Source: Euwallacea fornicatus (Eukaryota; Arthropoda; Insecta; Coleoptera; Curculionidae). From it: a DNA stretch of 64,000 nt. Positions 12,043 through 25,389 of the stretch are shown here, piece after piece. Position 1 is the stretch's first letter. Every line of letters begins with the position of its first letter. The notes beneath the pieces are model-generated. The model ran no database searches, was not told the origin of the DNA, and was given only the letters and a program-made list of their open reading frames with translations. The stretch spans positions 372,001 to 436,000 of the forward strand of contig NW_027096054.1 of assembly GCF_040115645.1 (NCBI RefSeq), given 5' to 3'. The translations under genes were made by a program, and so were the position numbers.

Positions 12043-15000
12043 TCAAACACACAACATTTTTGACTTTTCGAGTTTTGTAGCTCGATAACTTCGGCAAATG
12101 AAATCCAAATGTCTTCAACGATGACTCATATTAATCAGGTGGTGGAGATCTTTAACATGACACAACACATCATGTTTGTATCTTGTTGAGCTTCCAAGAT
12201 AAATAGTACTTTACGTGCTCAAACACACAACATTTTTGACTTTTCGAGCTTTGTACGTCGATAACTTCGGCAAATGAAATCCAAATGTCTTCAACAAAGA
12301 CTTATATTAATCAGGTGGTCGAGATCTTTAACACGACACATCACATCATGATTGTATCTTGTTGAGCTTCCAAGATAAATAGTACTTTACGTGCTCAAAC
12401 ACACAACATTTTTGACTTTTCGAGCTTTGTACGTCGATAACTTCGGCAAATGAAATCCAAATGTCTTCAACGATGATTCATATTAATGAGGTGGTCGAGA
12501 TCTTTAACATGACACAACACATCATGATTGTATCTTGTTGAGCTTCCAAGATAAATAGTACTTTACGTGCTCAAACACACAACATTTTTGACTTTTCGAG
12601 CTTTGTAGCTCGATAACTTCGGCAAATGAAATCCAAATGTCTTCAACGATGACTCATATTAATCAGGTAGTCGAGATCTTTAACATGACTCAACACATCA
12701 TGATTGTATCTTGTTGAGCTTCCAAGATAAATAGTACTTTACGTGCTCAAACACACAACATTTTTGACTTTTCGAGTTTTGTAGCTCGATAACTGCGGCA
12801 AATGAAATCCAAATGTCTTCAACGATGACTCATATTAATCAGGTGGTCGAGATCTTTAACACGACACAACACATCATGATTGTATCTTGTTGAGCTTCCA
12901 AGATAAATAGTACTTTACGTGCTCAAACACACAACATTTTTGACTTTTCGAGCTTTGTACGTCGATAACTTCGGCAAATGAAATCCAAATGTCTTCAACA
13001 AAGACTCATATTAATCAGGTGGTTGAGATCTTTAACATGACACAACACATCATGATTGTATCTTTTTGAGCTTTCAAGATAAATAGTACTCTACGTGCTC
13101 AAACACACAACTTTTTTGACTTTTCGAGCTTTGTACGTCGATAACTTAGGCAAATGAAATCCAAATTTCTTCAACAACGACTCATATTAATCAGGTGGTT
13201 GAGATCTTTAACATGACACAACACATCATGATTGTATCTTGTTGAGCTTACAAGATAAATAGTACTTTACGTGCTCAAACACACAACATTTTTGACTTTT
13301 CGAGCTTTGTACGTCGATAACTTCGGCAAATGAAATCCAAATGTCTTCAACAAAGACTCATATTAATCAGGTGGTTGAGATCTTTAACATGACACAACAC
13401 ATCATGATTGTATCTTGTTGAGCTTCCAAGATAAATAGTACTTTACGTGCTCAAACACACAACATTTTTGACTTTTCGAGCTTTGTACGTCGATAACTTC
13501 GGCAAATGAAATCCAAATGTCTTCAACAAAGACTTATATTAATCAGGTGGTCGAGATCTTTAACACGACACAACACATCATGATTGTATCTTGTTGAGCT
13601 TCCAAGATAAATAGTACTTTACGTGCTCAAACACACAACTTTTGTTAGTTTTCATGCTTTGTAGCTCGATAACTTCGGCAAATGAAATCCAAATGTCTTC
13701 AACGATGACTCATATTAATCAAGTGGACGAGATCTTTAACATGACACAACACATCATGATTGTATCTTGTTGAGCTTCCAAGGTAAATAGTACTTTACGT
13801 GCTCAAACACACAACTTTTTTGACTTTTCGAGCTTTCTAGGTCGATAACTTCGGCATATGAAATCCAAATTTCTTCAACAACGACTCATATTAATCAGGT
13901 GGTTGAGATCTTTAACATGACACAACACATCATGATTGTATCTTTTTGAGCTTTCAAGATAAATAGTACTTTACGTGCTCAAACACACAACATTTTTTAC
14001 TTTTCGAGCTTTGTACGTCGATAACTTCGGCAAATGAAATCCAAATTTCTTCAACAAAGACTCATATTAATCAGGTGGTTGAGATCTTTAACATGACACA
14101 ACACATCATGTTTGTATCTTGTTGAGCTTCCAAGATAAATAGTACTTTACGTGCTCAAACACACAACTTTTTTGACTTTTCGAGCTTTGTAGGTCGATAA
14201 CTTCGGCAAATGAAATCCAAATGTCTTCAACGATGACTCATATTAATCAGGTGGTGGAGATCTTTAACATGACACAACACATCATGTTTGTATCTTGTTG
14301 AGCTTCCAAGATAAATAGTACTTTACGTGCTCAAACACACAACTTTTTTGACTTTTCGAGCTTTGTAGATCGATAACTTCGGCAAATGAAATCCAAATGT
14401 CTTCAACGATAACTCATATTAATCAAGTGGACTAGATCTTTAACATGACACAACACATCATGATTGAATCTTGTTGAGCTTCCAAGATAAATAGTACTTT
14501 ACGTGCTCAAACAAACAACCTTTTTGACTTTTCGAGCTTTGTACGTCGATAACTTGGGCAAATCAAATCCAAATGTCTTCAACGATGACTGGTATTAATC
14601 AAGTGAACGAGATCTTTAACATGACACAACACATCATGATTGTATCTTGTTGAGCTTCCAAGATAAATAGTACTTTACGTGCCCAAACACACAATTTTTG
14701 TGAGTTTTCAAGCTTTGTAGCTCGATAACTTCGGCAAATGAAATCCAAATGTCTTCAACGATGACTCATATTAATCAAGTGGACGAGATCTTTAACATGA
14801 CACAACACATCATGATTGTATCTTGTTGAGCTTCCAAGATAAATAGTACTTTACGTGCTCAAACACACAACTTTTTTGACTTTTCGAGCTTTGTAGATCG
14901 ATAACTTCGGCAAATGAAATCCAAATTTCTTCATCGATGACTCATATTAATCAAGTGGACGAGATCTTTAACATGACACAGCACATCATGATTGTATCTT

Positions 15001-15210
15001 GTTGAGCTTCCAAGATAAATAGTACTTTACGTGCTCAAACACACAACTTTTTTGACTTTTCGAGCTTTGTAGCTCGATAACTTCGGCAAATGAAATCCAA
15101 ATGTCTTCAACGATGACTCATATTAATCAAGTGGACGAGATCTTTAACATGACACAACACATCATGATTGTATCTTGTTGAGCTTCCAAGATAAATAGTA
15201 CTTTACGTGC
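12043..15210 (+). repeat. 18-monomer tandem higher-order unit, copy 1
   Basis: This 3168-bp block (18 x 176) is followed directly by a second copy. Diagnostic rare variants recur exactly 3168 bp later: gacacatcacatc at about 12337, ataactgcggc at about 12791, cttttgttagttttcatgc at about 13640, ggcatatgaaatcc at about 13853, cgatgactggtatt at about 14583 and gacacagcacatc at about 14976. The left edge lies between 11998 and 12059, where the preceding monomer ceases to match. Confidence 0.92.
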
Positions 15211-18200
15211 TCAAACACACAACATTTTTGACTTTTCGAGTTTTGTAGCTCGATAACTTCGGCAAATGAAATCCAAATGTCTTCAACGATGACTCATATT
15301 AATCAGGTGGTGGAGATCTTTAACATGACACAACACATCATGTTTGTATCTTGTTGAGCTTCCAAGATAAATAGTACTTTACGTGCTCAAACACACAACA
15401 TTTTTGACTTTTCGAGCTTTGTACGTCTATAACTTCGGCAAATGAAATCCAAATGTCTTCAACAAAGACTTATATTAATCAGGTGGTCGAGATCTTTAAC
15501 ACGACACATCACATCATGATTGTATCTTGTTGAGCTTCCAAGATAAATAGTACTTTACGTGCTCAAACACACAACATTTTTGACTTTTCGAGCTTTGTAC
15601 GTCGATAACTTCGGCAAATGAAATCCAAATGTCTTCAACGATGATTCATATTAATGAGGTGGTCGAGATCTTTAACATGACACAACACATCATGATTGTA
15701 TCTTGTTGAGCTTCCAAGATAAATAGTACTTTACGTGCTCAAACACACAACATTTTTGACTTTTCGAGCTTTGTAGCTCGATAACTTCGGCAAATGAAAT
15801 CCAAATGTCTTCAACGATGACTCATATTAATCAGGTAGTCGAGATCTTTAACATGACTCAACACATCATGATTGTATCTTGTTGAGCTTCCAAGATAAAT
15901 AGTACTTTACGTGCTCAAACACACAACATTTTTGACTTTTCGAGTTTTGTAGCTCGATAACTGCGGCAAATGAAATCCAAATGTCTTCAACGATGACTCA
16001 TATTAATCAGGTGGTCGAGATCTTTAACACGACACAACACATCATGATTGTATCTTGTTGAGCTTCCAAGATAAATAGTACTTTACGTGCTCAAACACAC
16101 AACATTTTTGACTTTTCGAGCTTTGTACGTCGATAACTTCGGCAAATGAAATCCAAATGTCTTCAACAAAGACTCATATTAATCAGGTGGTTGAGATCTT
16201 TAACATGACACAACACATTATGATTGTATCTTTTTGAGCTTTCAAGATAAATAGTACTCTACGTGCTCAAACACACAACTTTTTTGACTTTTCGAGCTTT
16301 GTACGTCGATAACTTAGGCAAATGAAATCCAAATTTCTTCAACAACGACTCATATTAATCAGGTGGTTGAGATCTTTAACATGACACAACACATCATGAT
16401 TGTATCTTGTTGAGCTTACAAGATAAATAGTACTTTACGTGCTCAAACACACAACATTTTTGACTTTTCGAGCTTTGTACGTCGATAACTTCGGCAAATG
16501 AAATCCAAATGTCTTCAACAAAGACTCATATTAATCAGGTGGTTGAGATCTTTAACATGACACAACACATCATGATTGTATCTTGTTGAGCTTCCAAGAT
16601 AAATAGTACTTTACGTGCTCAAACACACAACATTTTTGACTTTTCGAGCTTTGTACGTCGATAACTTCGGCAAATGAAATCCAAATGTCTTCAACAAAGA
16701 CTTATATTAATCAGGTGGTCGAGATCTTTAACACGACACAACACATCATGATTGTATCTTGTTGAGCTTCCAAGATAAATAGTACTTTACGTGCTCAAAC
16801 ACACAACTTTTGTTAGTTTTCATGCTTTGTAGCTCGATAACTTCGGCAAATGAAATCCAAATGTCTTCAACGATGACTCATATTAATCAAGTGGACGAGA
16901 TCTTTAACATGACACAACACATCATGATTGTATCTTGTTGAGCTTCCAAGGTAAATAGTACTTTACGTGCTCAAACACACAACTTTTTTGACTTTTCGAG
17001 CTTTCTAGGTCGATAACTTCGGCATATGAAATCCAAATTTCTTCAACAACGACTCATATTAATCAGGTGGTTGAGATCTTTAACATGACACAACACATCA
17101 TGATTGTATCTTTTTGAGCTTTCAAGATAAATAGTACTTTACGTGCTCAAACACACAACATTTTTTACTTTTCGAGCTTTGTACGTCGATAACTTCGGCA
17201 AATGAAATCCAAATTTCTTCAACAAAGACTCATATTAATCAGGTGGTTGAGATCTTTAACATGACACAACACATCATGTTTGTATCTTGTTGAGCTTCCA
17301 AGATAAATAGTACTTTACGTGCTCAAACACACAACTTTTTTGACTTTTCGAGCTTTGTAGGTCGATAACTTCGGCAAATGAAATCCAAATGTCTTCAACG
17401 ATGACTCATATTAATCAGGTGGTGGAGATCTTTAACATGACACAACACATCATGTTTGTATCTTGTTGAGCTTCCAAGATAAATAGTACTTTACGTGCTC
17501 AAACACACAACTTTTTTGACTTTTCGAGCTTTGTAGATCGATAACTTCGGCAAATGAAATCCAAATGTCTTCAACGATAACTCATATTAATCAAGTGGAC
17601 TAGATCTTTAACATGACACAACACATCATGATTGAATCTTGTTGAGCTTCCAAGATAAATAGTACTTTACGTGCTCAAACAAACAACCTTTTTGACTTTT
17701 CGAGCTTTGTACGTCGATAACTTGGGCAAATCAAATCCAAATGTCTTCAACGATGACTGGTATTAATCAAGTGAACGAGATCTTTAACATGACACAACAC
17801 ATCATGATTGTATCTTGTTGAGCTTCCAAGATAAATAGTACTTTACGTGCCCAAACACACAATTTTTGTGAGTTTTCAAGCTTTGTAGCTCGATAACTTC
17901 GGCAAATGAAATCCAAATGTCTTCAACGATGACTCATATTAATCAAGTGGACGAGATCTTTAACATGACACAACACATCATGATTGTATCTTGTTGAGCT
18001 TCCAAGATAAATAGTACTTTACGTGCTCAAACACACAACTTTTTTGACTTTTCGAGCTTTGTAGATCGATAACTTCGGCAAATGAAATCCAAATTTCTTC
18101 ATCGATGACTCATATTAATCAAGTGGACGAGATCTTTAACATGACACAGCACATCATGATTGTATCTTGTTGAGCTTCCAAGATAAATAGTACTTTACGT

Positions 18201-18378
18201 GCTCAAACACACAACTTTTTTGACTTTTCGAGCTTTGTAGCTCGATAACTTCGGCAAATGAAATCCAAATGTCTTCAACGATGACTCATATTAATCAAGT
18301 GGACGAGATCTTTAACATGACACAACACATCATGATTGTATCTTGTTGAGCTTCCAAGATAAATAGTACTTTACGTGC
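15211..18378 (+). repeat. 18-monomer tandem higher-order unit, copy 2
   Basis: This is the direct tandem copy of 12043-15210. Only a handful of private substitutions were noticed, such as gtacgtctat near 15421 and cacattatg near 16215. By eye the two copies are well above 99% identical, which points to a recent unequal exchange in register. The match ends at about 18378, where cttttttgac / gtagatcg faces catttttgac / gtagctcg in copy 1. Confidence 0.92.
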
Positions 18379-21341
18379 TCAAACACACAACTTTTTTGAC
18401 TTTTCGAGCTTTGTAGATCGATAACTTCGGCAAATGAAATCCAAATTTCTTCAACAAAGACTCATATTAATTAGGTGGTCGAGATCTTTAACATGACACA
18501 ACACATCATGATTGTATCTTGTTGAGCTTTCATGATAAATAGTACTTTACGTGTTCAAACACACAACTTATTTAACTTTTCGAGCTTTGTAGCTCAATAA
18601 CTACGGCAAATGAAATCCAAAATTCTTCAACAAAAACTCATATTAATCAGGTGGTCGAGATCTTTAACATGACACAACACGTCATGAATGTATCTAGTAG
18701 AGCTTCCAAGATAAATAGAACTTTACGTGCTCAAACACACAACTTTTGTAAGTTTTCAAGCTTTGTAGCTCGATAACATCAGCAAATGAACTCCAAAGTT
18801 CTTCAACGATGACTCATATTAATCAAGTGGTCGAGATATTTAACATGACACTACACATCATGATTGTATCTTGTTGAGCTTCCAAGATAAATAGTACTTT
18901 ACGTGCCCAAACACAAAACTTTTGTGAGTCTTCAAGCTTTGTAGCTCGATAACTTCGGCAAATGAACTCCAAAGTTCTTCAACGATGACTCATATTAATC
19001 AAGTGGGCGAGATCTTTAACATGACACAACACATCATGATTGTATCTTGTTGAGCTTCCACGATAAATAGTACTTTACGTGCTCAAACACACAACTTTTT
19101 TGACTTTTCGAGCTTTCTAGGTCGATAACTTCGGCAAATGAAATCCAAATGTCTTCAACAAAGACTCATATTAATCAGGTGGTCGAGATCTTTAACATGA
19201 CACAACACATCATGATTGTATCTTGTTGAGCTTCCAAGATAAATTGTATTTTACGTGCTCAAACACACAACTTTTGTGAGTTTTCAAGCTTTGTAGCTCG
19301 ATAACATCAGCAAATGAACTCCAAATGTCTTCAACGATGACTCATATTAATCAAGTGGACGAGATCTTTAACATGACACAACACATCATGATTGTATCTT
19401 GTTGAGCTTCCAAGATAAATAGTACTTTACGTGCTCAAACACACAACTTTTGTGAGTTTTCAAGCTTTGTAGCTCGATAACTTCGGCAAATGAAATCCAA
19501 ATTTCTTCAACAAAAACTCATATTAATCAGGTGGTCGAGATCTTTAACATGACTCAACACGTCATGAATGTATCTAGTAGAACTTCCAAGATAAATAGTA
19601 CTTTACGTGCTCAAACACACAACCTTTTTGACTTTTCGAGTTTTGTACGTCGATAAGTTCGGCAAATGAAATCCAAATGTCTTCAACGATGACTGATATT
19701 AATCAGGTGGTCGAGATCTTTAACATGACACAACACATCATGATTGTATCTTGTTGAGCTTCCAAGATAAATAGTACTTTACGTGCTCAAACACACAACT
19801 TTTTTGACTTTTCGAGCTTTGTAGATCGATAACTTCGGCAAATGAAATCCAAATGTCTTCAACGATAACTCATATTAATCAAGTGGACTAGATCTTTAAC
19901 ATGACACAACACATCATGATTGAATCTTGTTGAGCTTCCAAGATAAATAGTACTTTACGTGCTCAAACACACAACTTTTTTGACTTTTCGAGCTTTCTAG
20001 GTCGATAACATCAGCAAATGAAATCCAAATTTCTTCAACAAAGACTCATATTAATCATGTGGTCGAGATATTTAACATGACACAACACATCATGATTGTA
20101 TCTTGTTGAGCTTCCAAGATAAATAGTACTTGACATGCTCAAACACACAACTTTTGTGAGTTTTCAAGCTTTGTAGCTCGATAACTTCGGCAAATGAAAT
20201 TCAAATGTTTTCAACGATGACTCAAGTTAATCAGCTTGACGAGAACTTTAACATGACACAACACATCATGATTGTATCTTGTTGAGCTTCCAAGATAAAT
20301 TGTATTTTACGTGCTCAAACACACAACTTTTTTGACTTTTCGAGCTTTGTAGTTCGATAACTTCGGCAAATGAAATCCAAATGTCTTCAACGATGACTCA
20401 TATTAATCAGGTGGTCGAGATCTTTAACATGACACTACACATCATGACTGTATCTTGTTGAGCTTCCAAGATAAATAGTACTTTACGTGCTCAACCACAC
20501 AACATTTTTGACTTTTCGAGCTTTGTAGATCGATAACTTCGGCAAATGAACTCAAAATTTCTTCAACAAAGACTCATATTAATCAGGTGGTCGAGATATT
20601 TAACATGACACAACACATCATGATTGTATCTTGTTGAGTTTCCAAGATAAATAGAACTTTACGTGCTCAAACACACAACTTATTTAACTTTTCGAGCTTT
20701 GTAGCTCGATAACTACGGCAAATGAAATTCAAATTTCTTCAACAAAAACTCATATTAATCAGGTGGTCGAGATCTTTAACATGACACAACACATCATGAT
20801 TGTATCTTGTTGAGCTTCCAAGATAAATAGTACTTTACGTGCCCAAACACAAAACTTTTGTGAGTCTTCAAGCTTTGTAGCTCGATAACTTCGGCAAATG
20901 AAATCCAAATGCCTTCAACGATAACTCATATTAATCAATTGGACGAGATCTTTAACATGACACAACACATCATGATTGTATCTAGTAGAACTTCCAAGAT
21001 AAATAGTACTTTACGTGCTCAAACACACAACTTTTGTGAGTTTTCAAGCTTTGTAACTCGATAACTTCGGCAAATGAAATCCAGATTTCTTCAACAAAAA
21101 CTCATATTAATCAGGTGGTCGAGATCTTTAACATGACACAACACATCATGAATGTATCTTGTTGAGCTTCCAAGACAAATAGTACTTTACTTGCTCAAAC
21201 ACACAACTTTTTTGACTTTTCGAGCTTTGTAGATCGATAACTTCGGCAAATGAAATCCAAATGCCTTCAACGATAACTCATATTAATCAATTGGACGAGA
21301 TCTTTAACATGACACAACACATCATGATTGTATCATGTTGA
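18379..21341 (+). repeat. Heterogeneous satellite stretch between domains I and II
   Basis: Monomers remain 176 bp, but neighbours differ more from one another and I see no long block that repeats. Unusual words include cttatttaacttttcg with ctcaataactacggc, tctagtagagcttcc, cttgacatgctc, tcaagttaatcagcttgacg, and gcccaaacacaaaac (three times in and around the stretch). It contains the closest match to the conversion-like tract at 3594-3748. It may be an older segment that escaped recent homogenisation. No gene is present. Confidence 0.75.
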
Positions 21342-22385
21342 GCTTCCAAGATAAATAGTACTTTACGTGCTCAAACACACAACTTTTGTGAGTTTTCAAG
21401 CTTTGTAGCTCGATAACTTCGGCAAATTAAATCCAGATTTCTTCAACAAAAACTCATATTAATCAGGTGTTCGAGATCTTTAACATGACTCAACACGTCA
21501 TGAATGTATCTAGTAGAACTTCCAAGATAAATAGTACTTTACGTGCTCAAACACACAACCTTTTTGACTTTTCGAGTTTTGTACGTCGATAAGTTCGGCA
21601 AATGAAATCCAAATGTCTTCAACGATGACTGATATTAACCAAGTGGACGAGATCTTTAACATGACACAACACATCATGATTGTATCTTGTTGAGCTTCCA
21701 AGATAAATAGTACTTTACGTGCCCAAACACACAACTTTTTTGAGTTTTCAAGTTTTGTAGCTCGATAATTTCGTCAAATGAAATCCAAATGCCTTCAACG
21801 ATGACTCATATTAATCAAGTGGACGAGATCTTTAACATGACACAACACATCATGATTGTATCTTGTTGAGCTTCCAAGATAAATAGTACTTTACGTGCCC
21901 AAACACACAACTTTTTTGAGTTTTCAAGTTTTGTAGCTCGATAATTTCGTCAAATGAAATCCAAATGCCTTCAACGATGACTCATATTAATCAAGTGGAC
22001 GAGATCTATAACAGGACACAACACGTCATGATAGTATCTTGTTGAGCTTCCAAGATAAATAGTACTTTACGTGTCCAAACACACAACTTTTTTGACTTTT
22101 CGAGCTTTGTACGTCGATAAGTTCGGCAAATGAAATCCAAATGCCTTCAACGATGACTCATATTAATCAAGTGGACGAGATCTTTAACATGACACAACAC
22201 ATCATGATTGTATCTTGTTGAGCTTCCAAGATAAATAGTACTTTACGTGCTCAAACACACAACTTTTGTGAGTTTTCAAGTTTTGTAGCTCGATAACTTC
22301 GGCAAATGAAATCCAGATTTCTTCAACAAAAACTCATATTAATCAGGTGGTCGAGATCTTTAACATGACACAACACATCATGAAT

Positions 22386-23617
22386 GTATCTTGTTGAGCT
22401 TCCAAGACAAATAGTACTTTACTTGCTCAAACACACAACTTTTTTGACTTTTCGAGCTTTGTAGATCGATAACTTCGGCAAATGAAATCCAAATGCCTTC
22501 AACGATAACTCATATTAATCAATTGGACGAGATCTTTAACATGACACAACACATCATGATTGTATCATGTTGAGCTTCCAAGATAAATAGTACTTTACCT
22601 GCTCAAACACACAACTTTTGTGAGTTTTCAAGCTTTGTAACTCGATAACTTCGGCAAATGAAATCCAGATTTCTTCAACAAAAACTCATATTAATCAGGT
22701 GGTCGAGATCTTTAACATGACACAACACATCATGAATGTATCTTGTTGAGCTTCCAAGACAAATAGTACTTTACTTGCTCAAACACACAACTTTTTTGAC
22801 TTTTCGAGCTTTGTAGATCGATAACTTCGGCAAATGAAATCCAAATGCCTTCAACGATAACTCATATTAATCAATTGGACGAGATCTTTAACATGACACA
22901 ACACATCATGATTGTATCATGTTGAGCTTCCAAGATAAATAGTACTTTACGTGCTCAAACACACAACTTTTGTGAGTTTTCAAGCTTTGTAGCTCGATAA
23001 CTTCGGCAAATTAAATCCAGATTTCTTCAACAAAAACTCATATTAATCAGGTGTTCGAGATCTTTAACATGACTCAACACGTCATGAATGTATCTAGTAG
23101 AACTTCCAAGATAAATAGTACTTTACGTGCTCAAACACACAACTTTTTTGACTTTTCGAGCTTTGTAGATCGATAACTTCGGCAAATGAAATCCAAATGC
23201 CTTCAACGATAACTCATATTAATCAATTGGACGAGATCTTTAACATGACACAACACATCATGATTGTATCATGTTGAGCTTCCAAGATAAATAGTACTTT
23301 ACGTGCTCAAACACACAACTTTTGTGAGTTTTCAAGCTTTGTAGCTCGATAACTTCGGCAAATTAAATCCAGATTTCTTCAACAAAAACTCATATTAATC
23401 AGGTGTTCGAGATCTTTAACATGACTCAACACGTCATGAATGTATCTAGTAGAACTTCCAAGATAAATAGTACTTTACGTGCTCAAACACACAACCTTTT
23501 TGACTTTTCGAGTTTTGTACGTCGATAAGTTCGGCAAATGAAATCCAAATGTCTTCAACGATGACTGATATTAATCAAGTGGACGAGATCTTTAACATGA
23601 CACAACACATCATGATT
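22386..23617 (+). repeat. Nested 7-monomer repeat, copy 1: (AB)3C
   Basis: This is a 1232-bp unit (7 x 176) inside the 23-monomer block. Its monomer order is A B A B A B C, using the types described for domain II. Markers are ccaagacaaatagtac with actttacttgctc twice, 352 bp apart (22403 and 22755), and actttacctgctc at about 22591. All recur 1232 bp later. The order shows a 352-bp A/B dimer multiplied three times and closed by one C monomer. Confidence 0.85.
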
Positions 23618-24849
23618 GTATCTTGTTGAGCTTCCAAGACAAATAGTACTTTACTTGCTCAAACACACAACTTTTTTGACTTTTCGAGCTTTGTAGATCG
23701 ATAACTTCGGCAAATGAAATCCAAATGCCTTCAACGATAACTCATATTAATCAATTGGACGAGATCTTTAACATGACACAACACATCATGATTGTATCAT
23801 GTTGAGCTTCCAAGATAAATAGTACTTTACCTGCTCAAACACACAACTTTTGTGAGTTTTCAAGCTTTGTAACTCGATAACTTCGGCAAATGAAATCCAG
23901 ATTTCTTCAACAAAAACTCATATTAATCAGGTGGTCGAGATCTTTAACATGACACAACACATCATGAATGTATCTTGTTGAGCTTCCAAGACAAATAGTA
24001 CTTTACTTGCTCAAACACACAACTTTTTTGACTTTTCGAGCTTTGTAGATCGATAACTTCGGCAAATGAAATCCAAATGCCTTCAACGATAACTCATATT
24101 AATCAATTGGACGAGATCTTTAACATGACACAACACATCATGATTGTATCATGTTGAGCTTCCAAGATAAATAGTACTTTACGTGCTCAAACACACAACT
24201 TTTGTGAGTTTTCAAGCTTTGTAGCTCGATAACTTCGGCAAATTAAATCCAGATTTCTTCAACAAAAACTCATATTAATCAGGTGTTCGAGATCTTTAAC
24301 ATGACTCAACACGTCATGAATGTATCTAGTAGAACTTCCAAGATAAATAGTACTTTACGTGCTCAAACACACAACTTTTTTGACTTTTCGAGCTTTGTAG
24401 ATCGATAACTTCGGCAAATGAAATCCAAATGCCTTCAACGATAACTCATATTAATCAATTGGACGAGATCTTTAACATGACACAACACATCATGATTGTA
24501 TCATGTTGAGCTTCCAAGATAAATAGTACTTTACGTGCTCAAACACACAACTTTTGTGAGTTTTCAAGCTTTGTAGCTCGATAACTTCGGCAAATTAAAT
24601 CCAGATTTCTTCAACAAAAACTCATATTAATCAGGTGTTCGAGATCTTTAACATGACTCAACACGTCATGAATGTATCTAGTAGAACTTCCAAGATAAAT
24701 AGTACTTTACGTGCTCAAACACACAACCTTTTTGACTTTTCGAGTTTTGTACGTCGATAAGTTCGGCAAATGAAATCCAAATGTCTTCAACGATGACTGA
24801 TATTAATCAAGTGGACGAGATCTTTAACATGACACAACACATCATGATT
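23618..24849 (+). repeat. Nested 7-monomer repeat, copy 2: (AB)3C
   Basis: This is the tandem partner of 22386-23617 with the same A B A B A B C order and the same markers (ccaagacaaat at 23635 and 23987, actttacctgctc at about 23823). The match persists to about 24870. Both copies are carried again in the second 23-monomer block, so the 7-monomer duplication is older than the 23-monomer one. Confidence 0.85.
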
Positions 24850-25389
24850 GTATCTTGTTGAGCTTCCAAGATAAATAGTACTTTAAGTGCCCAAACACAC
24901 AACTTTTGTGAGTTTTCAAGCTTTGTAGGTCGATAACTTCGGCAAATGAAATCCAAATGTCTTCAACAAAGACTCATATTAATCAGGTGGTCGAGATCTT
25001 TAACATGACACAACACATCATGATTGTATCTTGTTGAGCTTCCAAGATAAATAGTACTTTACGTGCCCAAACACACAACTTTTTTGACTTTTTGAGCTTT
25101 GTAGGTCGATAACATCAGCAAATGAAATCCAAATGTCTTCAACAAAGACTCATATTAATCAGGTGGTCGAGATCTTTAACATGACACAACACATCATTAT
25201 TGTATCTTGTTGAGATTCCAAGATAAATAGTACTTTACGTGCTCAAACACACAACTTTTTTGACTTTTTGAGCTTTGTAGGTCGATAACATCAGCAAATG
25301 AAATCCAAATGTCTTCAACAAAGACTCATATTAATCAGGTGGTCGAGATCTTTAACATGACACAACACGTCATGAATGTATCTAGTAGA

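Larger units (their letters stand above)
1..18378 (+). repeat. Satellite domain I (left monomer class)
   Basis: Most monomers here share catttttgac before cgagctttgt, then gtacgtcg or gtagctcg, and have caaagactcat or cgatgactcat with the tail aatcaggtggtc/t. Recurring sub-variants are tgtatctttttgagctttc, agtactctacg and agtactatacg. They occur in fixed order in several places, which shows that multi-monomer blocks, not single monomers, were amplified. From about 13640 rightward, monomers with the aatcaagtggacgag tail and gtagatcg become common, so the change toward domain II is gradual. No gene or other element interrupts it. The domain limits are my reading of variant composition and are approximate. 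Confidence 0.8.
21342..25389 (+). repeat. 23-monomer tandem higher-order unit, copy 1
   Basis: This 4048-bp block (23 x 176) is repeated immediately to the right. Shared rare markers are gatattaaccaagtgg (about 21631 and 25679), gtgtccaaac (about 22071 and 26119), actttacctgctc, ctttaagtgccc (about 24884 and 28932) and cacatcattattg with gttgagattcc. In the stretches compared I found no difference between the two copies, so this is probably the youngest large duplication in the window. The left edge lies between 21335 and 21345. Confidence 0.93.

Noticed and set aside
21510..21734. 74-codon reverse-strand frames at 21510 and 25558
   Set aside because: They are identical because they lie in the two copies of the 23-monomer block. 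The frame spans more than one monomer and resembles no known protein.
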